From Lachnospiraceae bacterium (GTDB taxonomy: Bacteria > Bacillota > Clostridia > Lachnospirales > Lachnospiraceae), in NCBI GenBank assembly GCA_900763175.1, contig CAAFJI010000362.1:1-16243 (forward strand): a DNA stretch of 16,243 bases, in the 5' to 3' direction. The notes below the pieces were generated by a model, which was not told where the DNA came from, did no database searches, and saw nothing but the letters and a program-made list of their open reading frames with translations. Numbering within the stretch: the first letter of the stretch is position 1; every line of letters starts with the position of its first letter. Below, piece by piece: positions 6,110 to 13,766 of this stretch. A program made the translations under genes and the position numbers.

Positions 6110-8398
6110 ATGACGGAGAAACAGGAACACCTGTTACAGCTTTTTCGGGAGCTTGATACGATTTGCAAAGAAAATAATCTCAGATACGTGATGGCAGGAG
6201 GAACTGCCATTGGTGTTGTGAGAAACGAAGGCTTTATCCCATGGGATGATGATGTAGATGTTTATATGCCAAGAGATGACTGGAAGAAGCTTGTGGAAAT
6301 ATCAGAAGCAGTTCTTCCGGAAAATCGTGTGCTTCACTGCGTGGATGTAGACCGGAACTATACCAATACATTTCCCCGCTATGGAAGTACAGACAGCTGT
6401 GCAGTGCATAAACATCAGATTCTGGGAAAAGACAGTGCCGGTGAAATCATTGATGTCCTTACTCTGGACCCGATTCCGGCAGATGACAGGGAATATGAGA
6501 AATATCGCACACACATGATGATTTATTCCGAGCTTGTGAATATGGCAGTGGTATTTGGTGCCCGCTGGGAAATTCCATTGCTCAAATATCTTCACTGGCT
6601 TTTTTCCTATACCTTTCTTGGAAAAGACCGTACTTTGAAGAAACTGGAGAGGATTATGTTTTCCTATGAAGAGGCTGACTGTCCACGGTATGCCATGCGT
6701 TGGGGAGGATGCCCTTTCCTGTTTGACAGGGACATGATGTTCCCTGTGAAATATATGGATTTCGAGGGAACGAAGGCAATGATTCCTCATCGTATGAGTG
6801 ATTATCTGATCTGGCATTACGGAGACGAATGGTCCTATATTCCGGCTCACGGAGACAGGGAATCCCACGATGCAGTTACGGTAGAGGGAATTACTTATAA
6901 AGAGCTTCGGGAGGATTATCTTCCGGGAATCCGCAAGGGAAAACTGAAGCGAAGCATGATTCTGCGTAAGATTTATTCTTTGGCAGGTGCAAAAAAGGCG
7001 CATCGACTTCAGCACAAAAGAGATCTGCTCCAGGCCAAAGCCGTTCAGATGGACCTGGAAGCCAGGATCCAGGAGCAGAGGCAGAGTTTGAAAGATCTTG
7101 TGGCTGCCCGTGATTTTCAGGCCCTGAATGATATTTTTTTCAAATATTTTCAGGTACAGTTAAGTGCTGCTTTTATTGGAAGAGAGGATTTTCCCGGAAT
7201 TTATGCCTTTTATCATCCGGTACTGATCCAGGTTGGTGAGGAGGCTTTTTCAGCGGCAATGCTGACTCTGGTTTATACAGAGCGTGTGGGAAAAGCTTAC
7301 CGTATGCTGGTTGTGAAGGAAAATGAGGGCGGCCTTACCCCTGATATGGAGAAGCTGAAAAAGGATATCCAGCTTTTCCGAAAGGCAGCCTCTGATTATG
7401 AATTTAGGAGATTCCAGGAGGCGGAGGATAGTGTGGATCAGCTGCTGGAGCAGTATCCTCAGGTGCCTGGATTTGTGAAATTTAAGAGCCGTTTTCTCAT
7501 GGAACGTGCCAGAAACGGCATTGATGTAGTGGAAGCAGAGCTCTATATTGATGAAGCACTTCGGCTGTTTCCGGAGGACGGCTATTTCCTGAAGTATCGG
7601 GGAGAGCTTCTCTGGATGCGGGGAAAATGTGCGGATGCGCTGGAGATTTTTGCGGATGCCAGGGAGAAGACTGCCAATGGAATTACCCAGCTGGAGCTTG
7701 ATAAATTTCTGGAGCCATATGTCCGTGATACAGCCAAGACCTGCAAAATGCTCCTGGATTACGGTCAGAAGGATGGAGCGATGCAGCTGATAGCGTTGTG
7801 GTATCGTCTCCTTCCGGAAGATATGCTGATCCGGAGATATTATTATCTTGCCAGGGTAAATGTGGCGAAAACCCGCAGCGAAATGGAAAGTATCCTGGAC
7901 GAGATCACGGAACGTATTGAGGCTGCTTCGGATTCTCATGCAGACCAGCAGGAGAAAAGGACAGAGGCTTACAAGCCTGCCATGACAAGGGCGTGGGAGC
8001 GTCTTGGATATTCTCAGGAGCTGGCACAGATTCGCACAGATATTTATTTTGCCAGGGAATCTGATGACCTGGAGTGGCTGGCAGAGAAGGCAAAGGATTG
8101 CCATATCCGTAAGGATAAGAGCGCCCAGGTGTACAAGGTGATCGGAGATGCCAGAAGAAAACAGGGACAGACAGATCAGGCATTTGCCAATTACAGGATG
8201 GCTCTTCAGAACGCAGGGCATAGCTATGTGCATACAGAGCTTTCCAGGATTTATCTGGAGGATTTGTATGAGAATGGTCGGAAAACTGCCATATATGCAA
8301 AGGCCGGGGATGCTGCAGAGTATCTGGATCAGTGGCTTGGAAGATATGGAAGCGTGGAGGAACTGCAGGCCCTTGTAAAAGAGCTTGTCAGGAACTGA
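6110..8398 (+). CDS. LicD-family phosphotransferase with long helical-repeat C-terminus
   Basis: LicD proteins transfer a phospho-alcohol such as phosphocholine from a CDP donor to surface glycans or teichoic acids. Residues 1-~300 hold the LicD domain: MAGGTAIGVVRNEGFIP (28-44) followed by WDDDVDVYMPRDDW (45-58), where D46, D47, D48 and D50 are the expected metal-binding acids. HYGDEW near 236 is also typical of the family. The remaining ~460 residues are alpha-helical and repeat-like, with TPR-type stretches such as ALRLFPEDGYFLKYRGELLW and YKVIGDARRKQGQTDQAF. This is far longer than ordinary LicD (~270 residues). The ribosome binding site AGAGGGGA lies inside the end of the preceding gene, so translation is probably coupled. 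The CDP donor is likely made by that upstream gene; the acceptor is unknown. Confidence 0.85.
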   Translation: MTEKQEHLLQLFRELDTICKENNLRYVMAGGTAIGVVRNEGFIPWDDDVDVYMPRDDWKKLVEISEAVLPENRVLHCVDVDRNYTNTFPRYGSTDSCAVHKHQILGKDSAGEIIDVLTLDPIPADDREYEKYRTHMMIYSELVNMAVVFGARWEIPLLKYLHWLFSYTFLGKDRTLKKLERIMFSYEEADCPRYAMRWGGCPFLFDRDMMFPVKYMDFEGTKAMIPHRMSDYLIWHYGDEWSYIPAHGDRESHDAVTVEGITYKELREDYLPGIRKGKLKRSMILRKIYSLAGAKKAHRLQHKRDLLQAKAVQMDLEARIQEQRQSLKDLVAARDFQALNDIFFKYFQVQLSAAFIGREDFPGIYAFYHPVLIQVGEEAFSAAMLTLVYTERVGKAYRMLVVKENEGGLTPDMEKLKKDIQLFRKAASDYEFRRFQEAEDSVDQLLEQYPQVPGFVKFKSRFLMERARNGIDVVEAELYIDEALRLFPEDGYFLKYRGELLWMRGKCADALEIFADAREKTANGITQLELDKFLEPYVRDTAKTCKMLLDYGQKDGAMQLIALWYRLLPEDMLIRRYYYLARVNVAKTRSEMESILDEITERIEAASDSHADQQEKRTEAYKPAMTRAWERLGYSQELAQIRTDIYFARESDDLEWLAEKAKDCHIRKDKSAQVYKVIGDARRKQGQTDQAFANYRMALQNAGHSYVHTELSRIYLEDLYENGRKTAIYAKAGDAAEYLDQWLGRYGSVEELQALVKELVRN

Positions 8399-8415
8399 CA
8401 GATGGGAGGCTTAGG

Positions 8416-9573
8416 TTGAGCAGAGAGAATAAAGAAGTGATCAAGCTTCTCACGGAAATTGATAAAATATGCAAACGGCAGGGAATTTCCTATGTTCTGG
8501 GACCTCAGCTGACCCTGTGCAGTGTGAGAAACCAGGAGATAGCTTCTCCTCATGCCGGTGTGGTTTATATGAAAACGGCAGACATGGAGCGTTTTCGTCA
8601 GGCGGTCCAGGAAGAAATCCCAGATGGGCGTGTTGTGGAATCTATGAATAACAACAAGCATTTTTATGGCTTTTTCCTGCGGTATACAGATTTGAACACC
8701 CTGTGTCTCCGGCTGAATGAAGGACGTAATTATAAATATCCGGGAATGGGTGTGGATATCCTTCCCATACGTGGAAAACAGTCCTTCAGACTGGCACATT
8801 TGTGGACAAGAGCCCAGGAGGTTGGCTGGAATCAGCTTGCAGATTATTACGGAGATCAGACTGGAAGGAAGAAATTTCTCTGCGGTCTTGCAATGAGGAT
8901 AAGGCTTTTAACAGGCAGAGGCAGACTGGCAAAAGGACTTTATAAAATGCTTGTACGCAGGACAAATGTGGAAAATCCATCGGAATATGTAGTGTGCCTG
9001 AAGAGAAAGTCCATATATTTTCCTAAGTCTGTATTTGAAGATACGAAGCTTGTGGAGCTTGACGGGAAAAAATTTCCTGTTCCGGCAGATACCGACACGT
9101 ATTTGAGATGCTATTACGGGGCAAACTATATGAAAAAGGCTTTGCCTGTTTATACAACGAAGCCCTCTGAAATGGTTAGCGCCAGGATTCCCTTTGAGGA
9201 TTATTTCCAGGAAGTAGGAAGCCAGAAAAGTCTGATAAAGCAGAGATTCAAGGCCAGAAGAAAAAGCCGGAAGACCCGGAAAAAGAAGGAATATCTTACC
9301 TGGAGCTGGAATCATGTGAAGTTCTGTGCCACCAAAATAGAGCTGGAAAGATATTATCTGGAGCAGAAGAACTATATTCTGAATTTATATAAAAATAAAG
9401 ATTATCCTCAGCTGGAGAAGTTCTTTGCACCTTATACAAGGGCTATGGTCAGAAGCTTGAAGAGCTATGAGATTTTCCTCACTGATGAGGAAATCCTGCA
9501 GGTATATCTGGATGTGTTGGGAAAGACCGGCCGCAAAGCCTTGAAAAATAAAATTGAGAAATTTTGGAAATAA
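8416..9573 (+). CDS. LicD paralogue lacking the catalytic acidic motif
   Basis: The start is TTG at 8416, preceded by GGGAGG (8404-8409) at six bases; the in-frame ATG at 8332 is inside the previous gene and has no such site. The 385-residue product aligns with the first part of the preceding LicD protein: ENKEVIKLLTEIDKICKRQG matches its N-terminal helix, then SVRNQ and VVYMKTADM match VVRNE and DVYMPRDDW. Between these, the WDDDVD metal-binding motif is replaced by SPHAGV (44-49) with one residue fewer, so normal LicD catalysis looks impossible. A dense basic stretch (KQRFKARRKSRKTRKKKE, 275-292) lies before a C-terminal helical region that resembles the segment after the LicD domain of its neighbour. 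Likely a pseudoenzyme partner or a protein with another role. Seventeen bases separate it from the upstream gene. Confidence 0.8.
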   Translation: MSRENKEVIKLLTEIDKICKRQGISYVLGPQLTLCSVRNQEIASPHAGVVYMKTADMERFRQAVQEEIPDGRVVESMNNNKHFYGFFLRYTDLNTLCLRLNEGRNYKYPGMGVDILPIRGKQSFRLAHLWTRAQEVGWNQLADYYGDQTGRKKFLCGLAMRIRLLTGRGRLAKGLYKMLVRRTNVENPSEYVVCLKRKSIYFPKSVFEDTKLVELDGKKFPVPADTDTYLRCYYGANYMKKALPVYTTKPSEMVSARIPFEDYFQEVGSQKSLIKQRFKARRKSRKTRKKKEYLTWSWNHVKFCATKIELERYYLEQKNYILNLYKNKDYPQLEKFFAPYTRAMVRSLKSYEIFLTDEEILQVYLDVLGKTGRKALKNKIEKFWK

Positions 9574-9598
9574 ATAAAGATACGGAAGGACAGATGGG

Positions 9599-11359
9599 AT
9601 GAAAGTAACCGATTATATAGTAGAATTTTTGCAGAAAAAGGGAATTCATGATTTCTTCGGCTATCAGGGAACTATGATCGCCCATCTGGTGGATTCCATA
9701 GAGAAAAATGAGAATACAAGAAGCCATTCCAGCTACCACGAACAGGGAGCTGCTTTTGCTGCCTGTGGATATGCCCAGGCGGGAGAGCGTTGTGCCTGTG
9801 CCTATGCCACAAGTGGTCCGGGAGCTGCGAACCTGGTTTCCGGAATCGCAGATGCTTATTTTGATTCTTTGCCGGTGGTTTTTCTTACCGGGCAGCTGAA
9901 TACTTATGAATATTCCGGAATCCCCGGGCTGCGTCAGCAGGGCTTTCAGGAGATTGATATTGTTTCCATGGTAAAGCCGGTGACCAAATATGCAGTGCAG
10001 ATACGGGAGGCAGAGGATATTGTCCGGGAGCTGAATAAGGCATATCACATTGCAAACACAGGGCGTAAAGGACCGGTGCTTATTGATCTTCCTATGAATA
10101 TCCAGCGTGGTGATGTGAAAAATCCCATTTATGAGATGAGCCTGGAGGAGATGGGGATTGATAGTGAGGCTTCCAATCTGTCAGCAGCATCACAGGCAGC
10201 TGACGAGATACAGAAAGCTCTTTCACAGGCCGCCCGCCCGGTGATCATGCTGGGACACGGGGTAAGCGATAAGGCTGTCCGGGAAGAATTATTTACCCTG
10301 GCCCGGAAATGGAAGATTCCGGTGATCACCAGTGTTCTGGAGCTTTCAGCATTACCCTGGGATGACGAGCTTAATTTTGGCTGCATCGGAGGGGCATACG
10401 GCCATCGCTATGCCAATATGATTGCCAATGCCAAAAGTGATCTTCTTATCTGCCTTGGTATTTCTCTATGCACAAGACAGATTGGTACGAAAGTGCATGA
10501 GTTTGCAAAAAAAGCGAAAATTATCCGTATTGATATAGATAAATATAACTTACAGCGGGAAATCCATGAAAATGGAACAAATGAAGAGTGCTATTGCGCA
10601 GATGCGGCAAAGGTGGTTGAGCTGCTTTCCAGACAGACTTCAGGTGAATCCTTTGACTTTGGCAGCTGGCTTTCTGTGTGCACCGATATTCGTGAGACAC
10701 TTCGGAAGGTGGATGATGCCACACCGGAGCGTTATCCCAACCGTATGATAACCGCTCTCAGCGAGGAGCTGGCTGATACCTCTGCTGTGGCAGTAGATGT
10801 AGGACAGCATATGGTGTGGAGCTATCAGTCTTTTCATAACCGTATGGGACAGAAACTTTTGTTTTCCGGCGGTCATGGTGCTATGGGATATGCTCTTCCG
10901 GCAGCTATCGGAGCTTATTATGCTACAGGCAGTCCGGTTGCCTGCATTTGCGGGGACGGAGCGTTTCAGATGAATATTCAGGAACTGGAGTGGGTAAGGA
11001 GAGAGAATCTTCCTATCGTTATGCTTGTTATGAATAATCATGCGTTAGGAATGATCCGTCATCTTCAGCGTGACTATTTTGAACAGGTTTATGCAGACAC
11101 TACAGAAGGCTCTGGATTTTCCTCCTGTGATTTCAGCCAGGTTGCAAATGCCTATGGAATTAGCAGTATGCGTGTGGATGCAAGTCAGGCAAAAGAGAAA
11201 GCAGGGGCATTTTTGCATGGAACCAAGGCTCCGAAGCTTCTGGAAATCTGTATGGAGCCAGGCACCTATGCATATCCGAAGACCTGCCTGGGAGAACCTA
11301 TTCATAACCAGCAGCCTTATATTCCGAAGGATGTGTATGAGCGGCTGATGAATTTATAA
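9599..11359 (+). CDS. Acetolactate-synthase-like thiamine-pyrophosphate enzyme
   Basis: A full-length (586 residue) three-domain TPP enzyme of the acetohydroxyacid synthase/benzoylformate decarboxylase group. The N-terminal domain has FGYQGTMIAHLVDSI and YHEQGAAFAACGYAQA, with Glu48 as the cofactor-activating glutamate. GLRQQGFQEIDIVSMVKPVTK matches the acetolactate synthase pattern. The C-terminal TPP/Mg motif is GDG at 452-454 with NN at 479-480. Relatives decarboxylate pyruvate and join the two-carbon unit to an acceptor. No regulatory small subunit (ilvN) and no branched-chain amino acid genes are nearby; the enzyme sits among LicD and cytidylyltransferase genes, so I infer a role in making a branched or chain-extended small molecule for a surface polymer. 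ATG 9599 has GGAAGGA eight bases upstream; the stop overlaps a possible ATG of the next gene. Confidence 0.8.
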   Translation: MKVTDYIVEFLQKKGIHDFFGYQGTMIAHLVDSIEKNENTRSHSSYHEQGAAFAACGYAQAGERCACAYATSGPGAANLVSGIADAYFDSLPVVFLTGQLNTYEYSGIPGLRQQGFQEIDIVSMVKPVTKYAVQIREAEDIVRELNKAYHIANTGRKGPVLIDLPMNIQRGDVKNPIYEMSLEEMGIDSEASNLSAASQAADEIQKALSQAARPVIMLGHGVSDKAVREELFTLARKWKIPVITSVLELSALPWDDELNFGCIGGAYGHRYANMIANAKSDLLICLGISLCTRQIGTKVHEFAKKAKIIRIDIDKYNLQREIHENGTNEECYCADAAKVVELLSRQTSGESFDFGSWLSVCTDIRETLRKVDDATPERYPNRMITALSEELADTSAVAVDVGQHMVWSYQSFHNRMGQKLLFSGGHGAMGYALPAAIGAYYATGSPVACICGDGAFQMNIQELEWVRRENLPIVMLVMNNHALGMIRHLQRDYFEQVYADTTEGSGFSSCDFSQVANAYGISSMRVDASQAKEKAGAFLHGTKAPKLLEICMEPGTYAYPKTCLGEPIHNQQPYIPKDVYERLMNL

Positions 11360-11379
11360 TGCAGGAGAGAAATCAGGAC

Positions 11380-12117
11380 ATGAGTAAAGTTACAGTAATT
11401 ACCGGCGGAACCTCTGGAATCGGAAGAGGTATTGCGGAAAAAATACTTGCTAATTCTGAAGAAGGGGACACCTTATATATTAGCTATGGCCATAATCAGC
11501 AGCAGGCAGAACAGTTCTATGCCTCCCTTTCCTCAGAAAAGCAGAAAATGGTGGTGCTGGTTCAGACAGATATGTCCGCCTATGAGGAAATGATGGCATT
11601 TGCCGGAAGGATAAAGGAAGAGGCCGGACAGGTGGACTGGCTGATCAATAATGTGGGAATCAGTACCTATGAGAAATATGAGGATTATACCTTTGAGGAA
11701 TGGAGCAGGATTGTAAATACCAACCTGTCGGTTCCTGTGTTTTTGGTAAAGGAGCTTCGGTCTGTCATGAAAGAAGGAGGAAGTATTTTGTTTACCGGTT
11801 CCTATGCAGGTGTGCAGGCATATTCTTCCTCTCTTGTATACGGCGTGACCAAGGCTGCCATCCATTTTCTCACCAAATCCCTTGTGAAGGAGCTGGAGCC
11901 AAAGGCCGTCCGGGTAAATGCCATTGCCCCAGGCTTTATTGAGACAAGCTGGCACAAAAACCGTACACCGGAGAGCTATGAAAGAATCAACCGCAAGATT
12001 GCCCTTCACCGGTTTGGGGAAATTTCAGAGGTTGCAGATATGGCCTATGAAATCCTGAAAAACGGCTATATGAATGGAAGTATCGTAGATATCCACGGTG
12101 GGTATGATTATTTTTAA
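11380..12117 (+). CDS. Short-chain dehydrogenase/reductase
   Basis: Classical SDR of 245 residues, NAD(P)-dependent, probably reducing a carbonyl made by the TPP enzyme immediately upstream. TGGTSGIG (8-15) is the cofactor-binding motif, NNVG (90-93) the structural Asn motif, and Ser141, Tyr154 and Lys158 (YGVTK) form the catalytic set with the usual 13-residue Ser-Tyr spacing. PGFIET (184-189) and the C-terminal GSIVDIHGGYD are also typical. The ATG at 11359 overlaps the previous stop and has no ribosome binding site; ATG at 11380 follows AGGAGAG (11363-11369) and gives the normal N-terminus MSKVTVITGG, so I chose it. Substrate unknown. Last gene of the operon; no terminator follows. Confidence 0.85.
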   Translation: MSKVTVITGGTSGIGRGIAEKILANSEEGDTLYISYGHNQQQAEQFYASLSSEKQKMVVLVQTDMSAYEEMMAFAGRIKEEAGQVDWLINNVGISTYEKYEDYTFEEWSRIVNTNLSVPVFLVKELRSVMKEGGSILFTGSYAGVQAYSSSLVYGVTKAAIHFLTKSLVKELEPKAVRVNAIAPGFIETSWHKNRTPESYERINRKIALHRFGEISEVADMAYEILKNGYMNGSIVDIHGGYDYF

Positions 12118-12144
12118 CACAACAAAAAAATATTTGCAAAAGAC

Positions 12145-12174
12145 TTGACGAAAATGCGGCCTTTGTGGTAAACT
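12145..12174 (+). promoter_or_regulatory. Promoter of the rpmG-secE-nusG-rplK-rplA block
   Basis: TTGACG (12145-12150) and TAAACT (12169-12174) are 18 bases apart, with TGG directly before the -10 as an extended element. The start would be near 12181, giving a ~105-base leader that includes eight consecutive T residues (about 12199-12206). I see no clear terminator stem before that T-run. Confidence 0.75.
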
Positions 12175-12284
12175 GTACAAGCGACATGGAAGTTAGGTCT
12201 TTTTTTTATGCCTGAAAAACGGTGGCGGATACACTGGTGAGGGCGAGGAAGACCATGCAAATGAAAACACTGGAGGTGGAAGTT

Positions 12285-12434
12285 GTGCGCGTTAGGATTA
12301 CATTAGCATGTACGGAGTGCAAGCAGCGTAACTACAATATGACTAAGGAGAAAAAGAACCATCCTGAGAGAATGGAAACCAAGAAATATTGTAAGTTCTG
12401 CCAGAGACACACAATGCACAAGGAAACAAAATAG
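12285..12434 (+). CDS. rpmG: 50S ribosomal protein L33, zinc-binding form
   Basis: 49-residue large-subunit protein. The real start is GTG at 12285, directly after a strong GGAGGTGG ribosome binding site (12272-12279). The frame is open further upstream but those codons are not family-like. The zinc ribbon is complete: Cys9/Cys12 (ACTEC) and Cys36/Cys39 (YCKFC), so this is the zinc-containing (C+) version. The order L33-SecE-NusG-L11-L1 is standard in Firmicutes. Confidence 0.95.
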   Translation: MRVRITLACTECKQRNYNMTKEKKNHPERMETKKYCKFCQRHTMHKETK

Positions 12435-12459
12435 TCACTTTAGATTGTGAGGTTAGGCT

Positions 12460-12684
12460 ATGCAAGAAAAAGACAAATCTGCAGGCAAGACCGCTAAGGC
12501 TAAGGAGCCGAAGAAATCCTGGTTCCAGGGGCTGAAAGCAGAGTTTAACAAAATTGTCTGGACAGACCGCGAGACACTGATGAAACAGTCCGTTGTTGTC
12601 ATTGTCATAACCGTAATTCTCGGTGTGATCATCAGTGTGATGGATGCAGGCATTCTGGAATGCATTAATCTTTTAATCAAATAA
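12460..12684 (+). CDS. secE: Preprotein translocase subunit SecE
   Basis: 74-residue single-pass membrane protein that clamps and stabilises SecY in the Sec translocon. A Lys-rich cytoplasmic N-terminus leads into the conserved amphipathic stretch FQGLKAEFNKIVWTDRETL, followed by one transmembrane helix at about residues 43-65 (SVVVIVITVILGVIISVMDAG). Position between rpmG and nusG confirms the call. GTGAGGTT precedes the ATG. Confidence 0.95.
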   Translation: MQEKDKSAGKTAKAKEPKKSWFQGLKAEFNKIVWTDRETLMKQSVVVIVITVILGVIISVMDAGILECINLLIK

Positions 12685-12700
12685 GGACAAAGGTGATTGT

Positions 12701-13216
12701 ATGTCAGAAGCAAAATGGTACGTTGTCCATACCTATTCCGGTTATGAGAACAAGGTAAAGGCCAACATTGAGAAAACAATTGAAAACCGACATCTTGAAG
12801 ATCAGATTCTGGAAGTACGGGTTCCTCTGGAAGATGTTGTGGAGATGCGTAATGGTGTTTCCAAGCAGGTTCAGAGAAAAATGTTCCCAAGCTATGTTCT
12901 TATCAACATGGTCATGAACGACGATACCTGGTATGTTGTCCGGAATACCCGTGGAGTGACTGGGTTTGTTGGTCCGGGATCCAAGCCTGTACCGCTTACA
13001 GAAGAGGAAATGAAGCCGCTGGGCATCAAAGAAGAGACTGTTCAGATCGACTTCGCTGAAGGCGATACTGTAGTTGTAACAGGCGGAGCCTGGAAAGATA
13101 CTGCAGGCGTTGTGACTGCCATCAATGCGCAGAAGCAGCTTGTGACGATCAATGTAGAGATGTTTGGACGCGAAACACCGGTTGTAATCAGTTTCGCAGA
13201 AGTTCAGAAAATGTAA
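12701..13216 (+). CDS. nusG: Transcription termination/antitermination factor NusG
   Basis: 171-residue factor that binds the RNA polymerase clamp and affects pausing, termination and coupling. The NGN domain (about residues 1-110) begins AKWYVVHTYSGYENKVKANIEK and contains RKMFPSYVLINMVM and VRNTRGVTGFVG. A C-terminal KOW domain follows (EGDTVVVTGGAWKDTAGVV). Only 16 bases separate it from secE, and AAAGGTGAT precedes the start. Confidence 0.96.
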   Translation: MSEAKWYVVHTYSGYENKVKANIEKTIENRHLEDQILEVRVPLEDVVEMRNGVSKQVQRKMFPSYVLINMVMNDDTWYVVRNTRGVTGFVGPGSKPVPLTEEEMKPLGIKEETVQIDFAEGDTVVVTGGAWKDTAGVVTAINAQKQLVTINVEMFGRETPVVISFAEVQKM

Positions 13217-13238
13217 CAGATAAGGGTAACACAATATC

Positions 13239-13268
13239 GTGGGAGGGACATACCCCCGCCAATACCAC
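13239..13268 (+). promoter_or_regulatory. Predicted ribosomal protein L1 operator in the rplK leader
   Basis: GTGG-GA-GGG, a short loop, then CCC-CGCCAATA-CCAC. The four-base outer helix (13239-13242 with 13265-13268), the GA/AATA internal loop and the GGG/CCC inner helix copy the L1-stalk helix of 23S rRNA, which reads GGUGGGAGGC...GAAAUACCACC in E. coli. L1 is known to repress its own mRNA by binding such mimics. The strong SD AGGAGGTG begins three bases downstream, so binding would block rplK translation. Confidence 0.75.
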
Positions 13269-13284
13269 ATAGGAGGTGCCGAAA

Positions 13285-13710
13285 ATGGCAAAGAAAGTAA
13301 CAGGATATATCAAATTACAGATTCCCGCTGGTAAAGCAACTCCAGCACCACCTGTAGGTCCGGCTCTTGGACAGCACGGTGTAAATATCGTTCAGTTTAC
13401 AAAAGAGTTCAATGCAAGAACAGCTGATCAGGATGGTATGATCATTCCTGTAGTAATCACTGTTTATGCTGATAGAAGTTTCAGCTTCATAACCAAGACT
13501 CCGCCGGCTGCAGTTCTTCTTAAGAAAGCTGCAAACATCAAATCCGGTTCCGGCGTACCGAACAAAACAAAAGTTGCTAAAGTTACAAAGGCTCAGGTTC
13601 AGGAAATCGCAGAGCTTAAGATGAAAGACTTAAATGCAGCATCCATCGAAGCAGCTATGAGCATGATTGCTGGTACTGCTAGAAGTATGGGAATTGAAGT
13701 AGTTGATTAA
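13285..13710 (+). CDS. rplK: 50S ribosomal protein L11
   Basis: 141-residue component of the GTPase-associated centre, where it binds 23S rRNA and the L10/L12 stalk base. ATG at 13285 gives the exact family length and the N-terminus MAKKVTGYIKLQIPAGKA; the in-frame GTG at 13276 is part of the AGGAGGTG ribosome binding site. Family marks are PAPPVGPALGQHGVNI and the C-terminal GTARSMGI. Confidence 0.97.
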   Translation: MAKKVTGYIKLQIPAGKATPAPPVGPALGQHGVNIVQFTKEFNARTADQDGMIIPVVITVYADRSFSFITKTPPAAVLLKKAANIKSGSGVPNKTKVAKVTKAQVQEIAELKMKDLNAASIEAAMSMIAGTARSMGIEVVD

Positions 13711-13723
13711 TCACAAATAGTAA

Positions 13724-13752
13724 GTGGGAGGGCTTTTCCCCGCAAATACCAC
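13724..13752 (+). promoter_or_regulatory. Predicted ribosomal protein L1 operator in the rplA leader
   Basis: GTGG-GA-GGG, loop CTTTT, then CCC-CGCAAATA-CCAC. Same architecture as the site upstream of rplK, with the loop changed and the second-strand spacer one base different in register, but both helices and the AATACCAC strand kept. The AGGAGG ribosome binding site of rplA begins immediately after it. This gives L1 a second, direct operator on its own gene. Confidence 0.75.
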
Positions 13753-13766
13753 AGGAGGTTATAGAA

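Noticed and set aside
6302..7015. Minus-strand open frame of 237 codons
   Set aside because: Shadow of the LicD domain on the plus strand; no family motifs.
7250..8233. Minus-strand open frame of 327 codons
   Set aside because: Antisense shadow of the LicD/helical-repeat gene; composition is unlike a real protein (rich in His, Cys, Leu and Ile), it has no ribosome binding site, and the sense frame has recognisable domains.
9599..11359. Calling the TPP enzyme ilvB
   Set aside because: No ilvN or other branched-chain amino acid genes nearby and the operon is a surface-polymer one; the gene symbol would over-claim.
13276..13284. GTG start for rplK
   Set aside because: The GTG belongs to the AGGAGGTG ribosome binding site; ATG 13285 gives the exact 141-residue family length.
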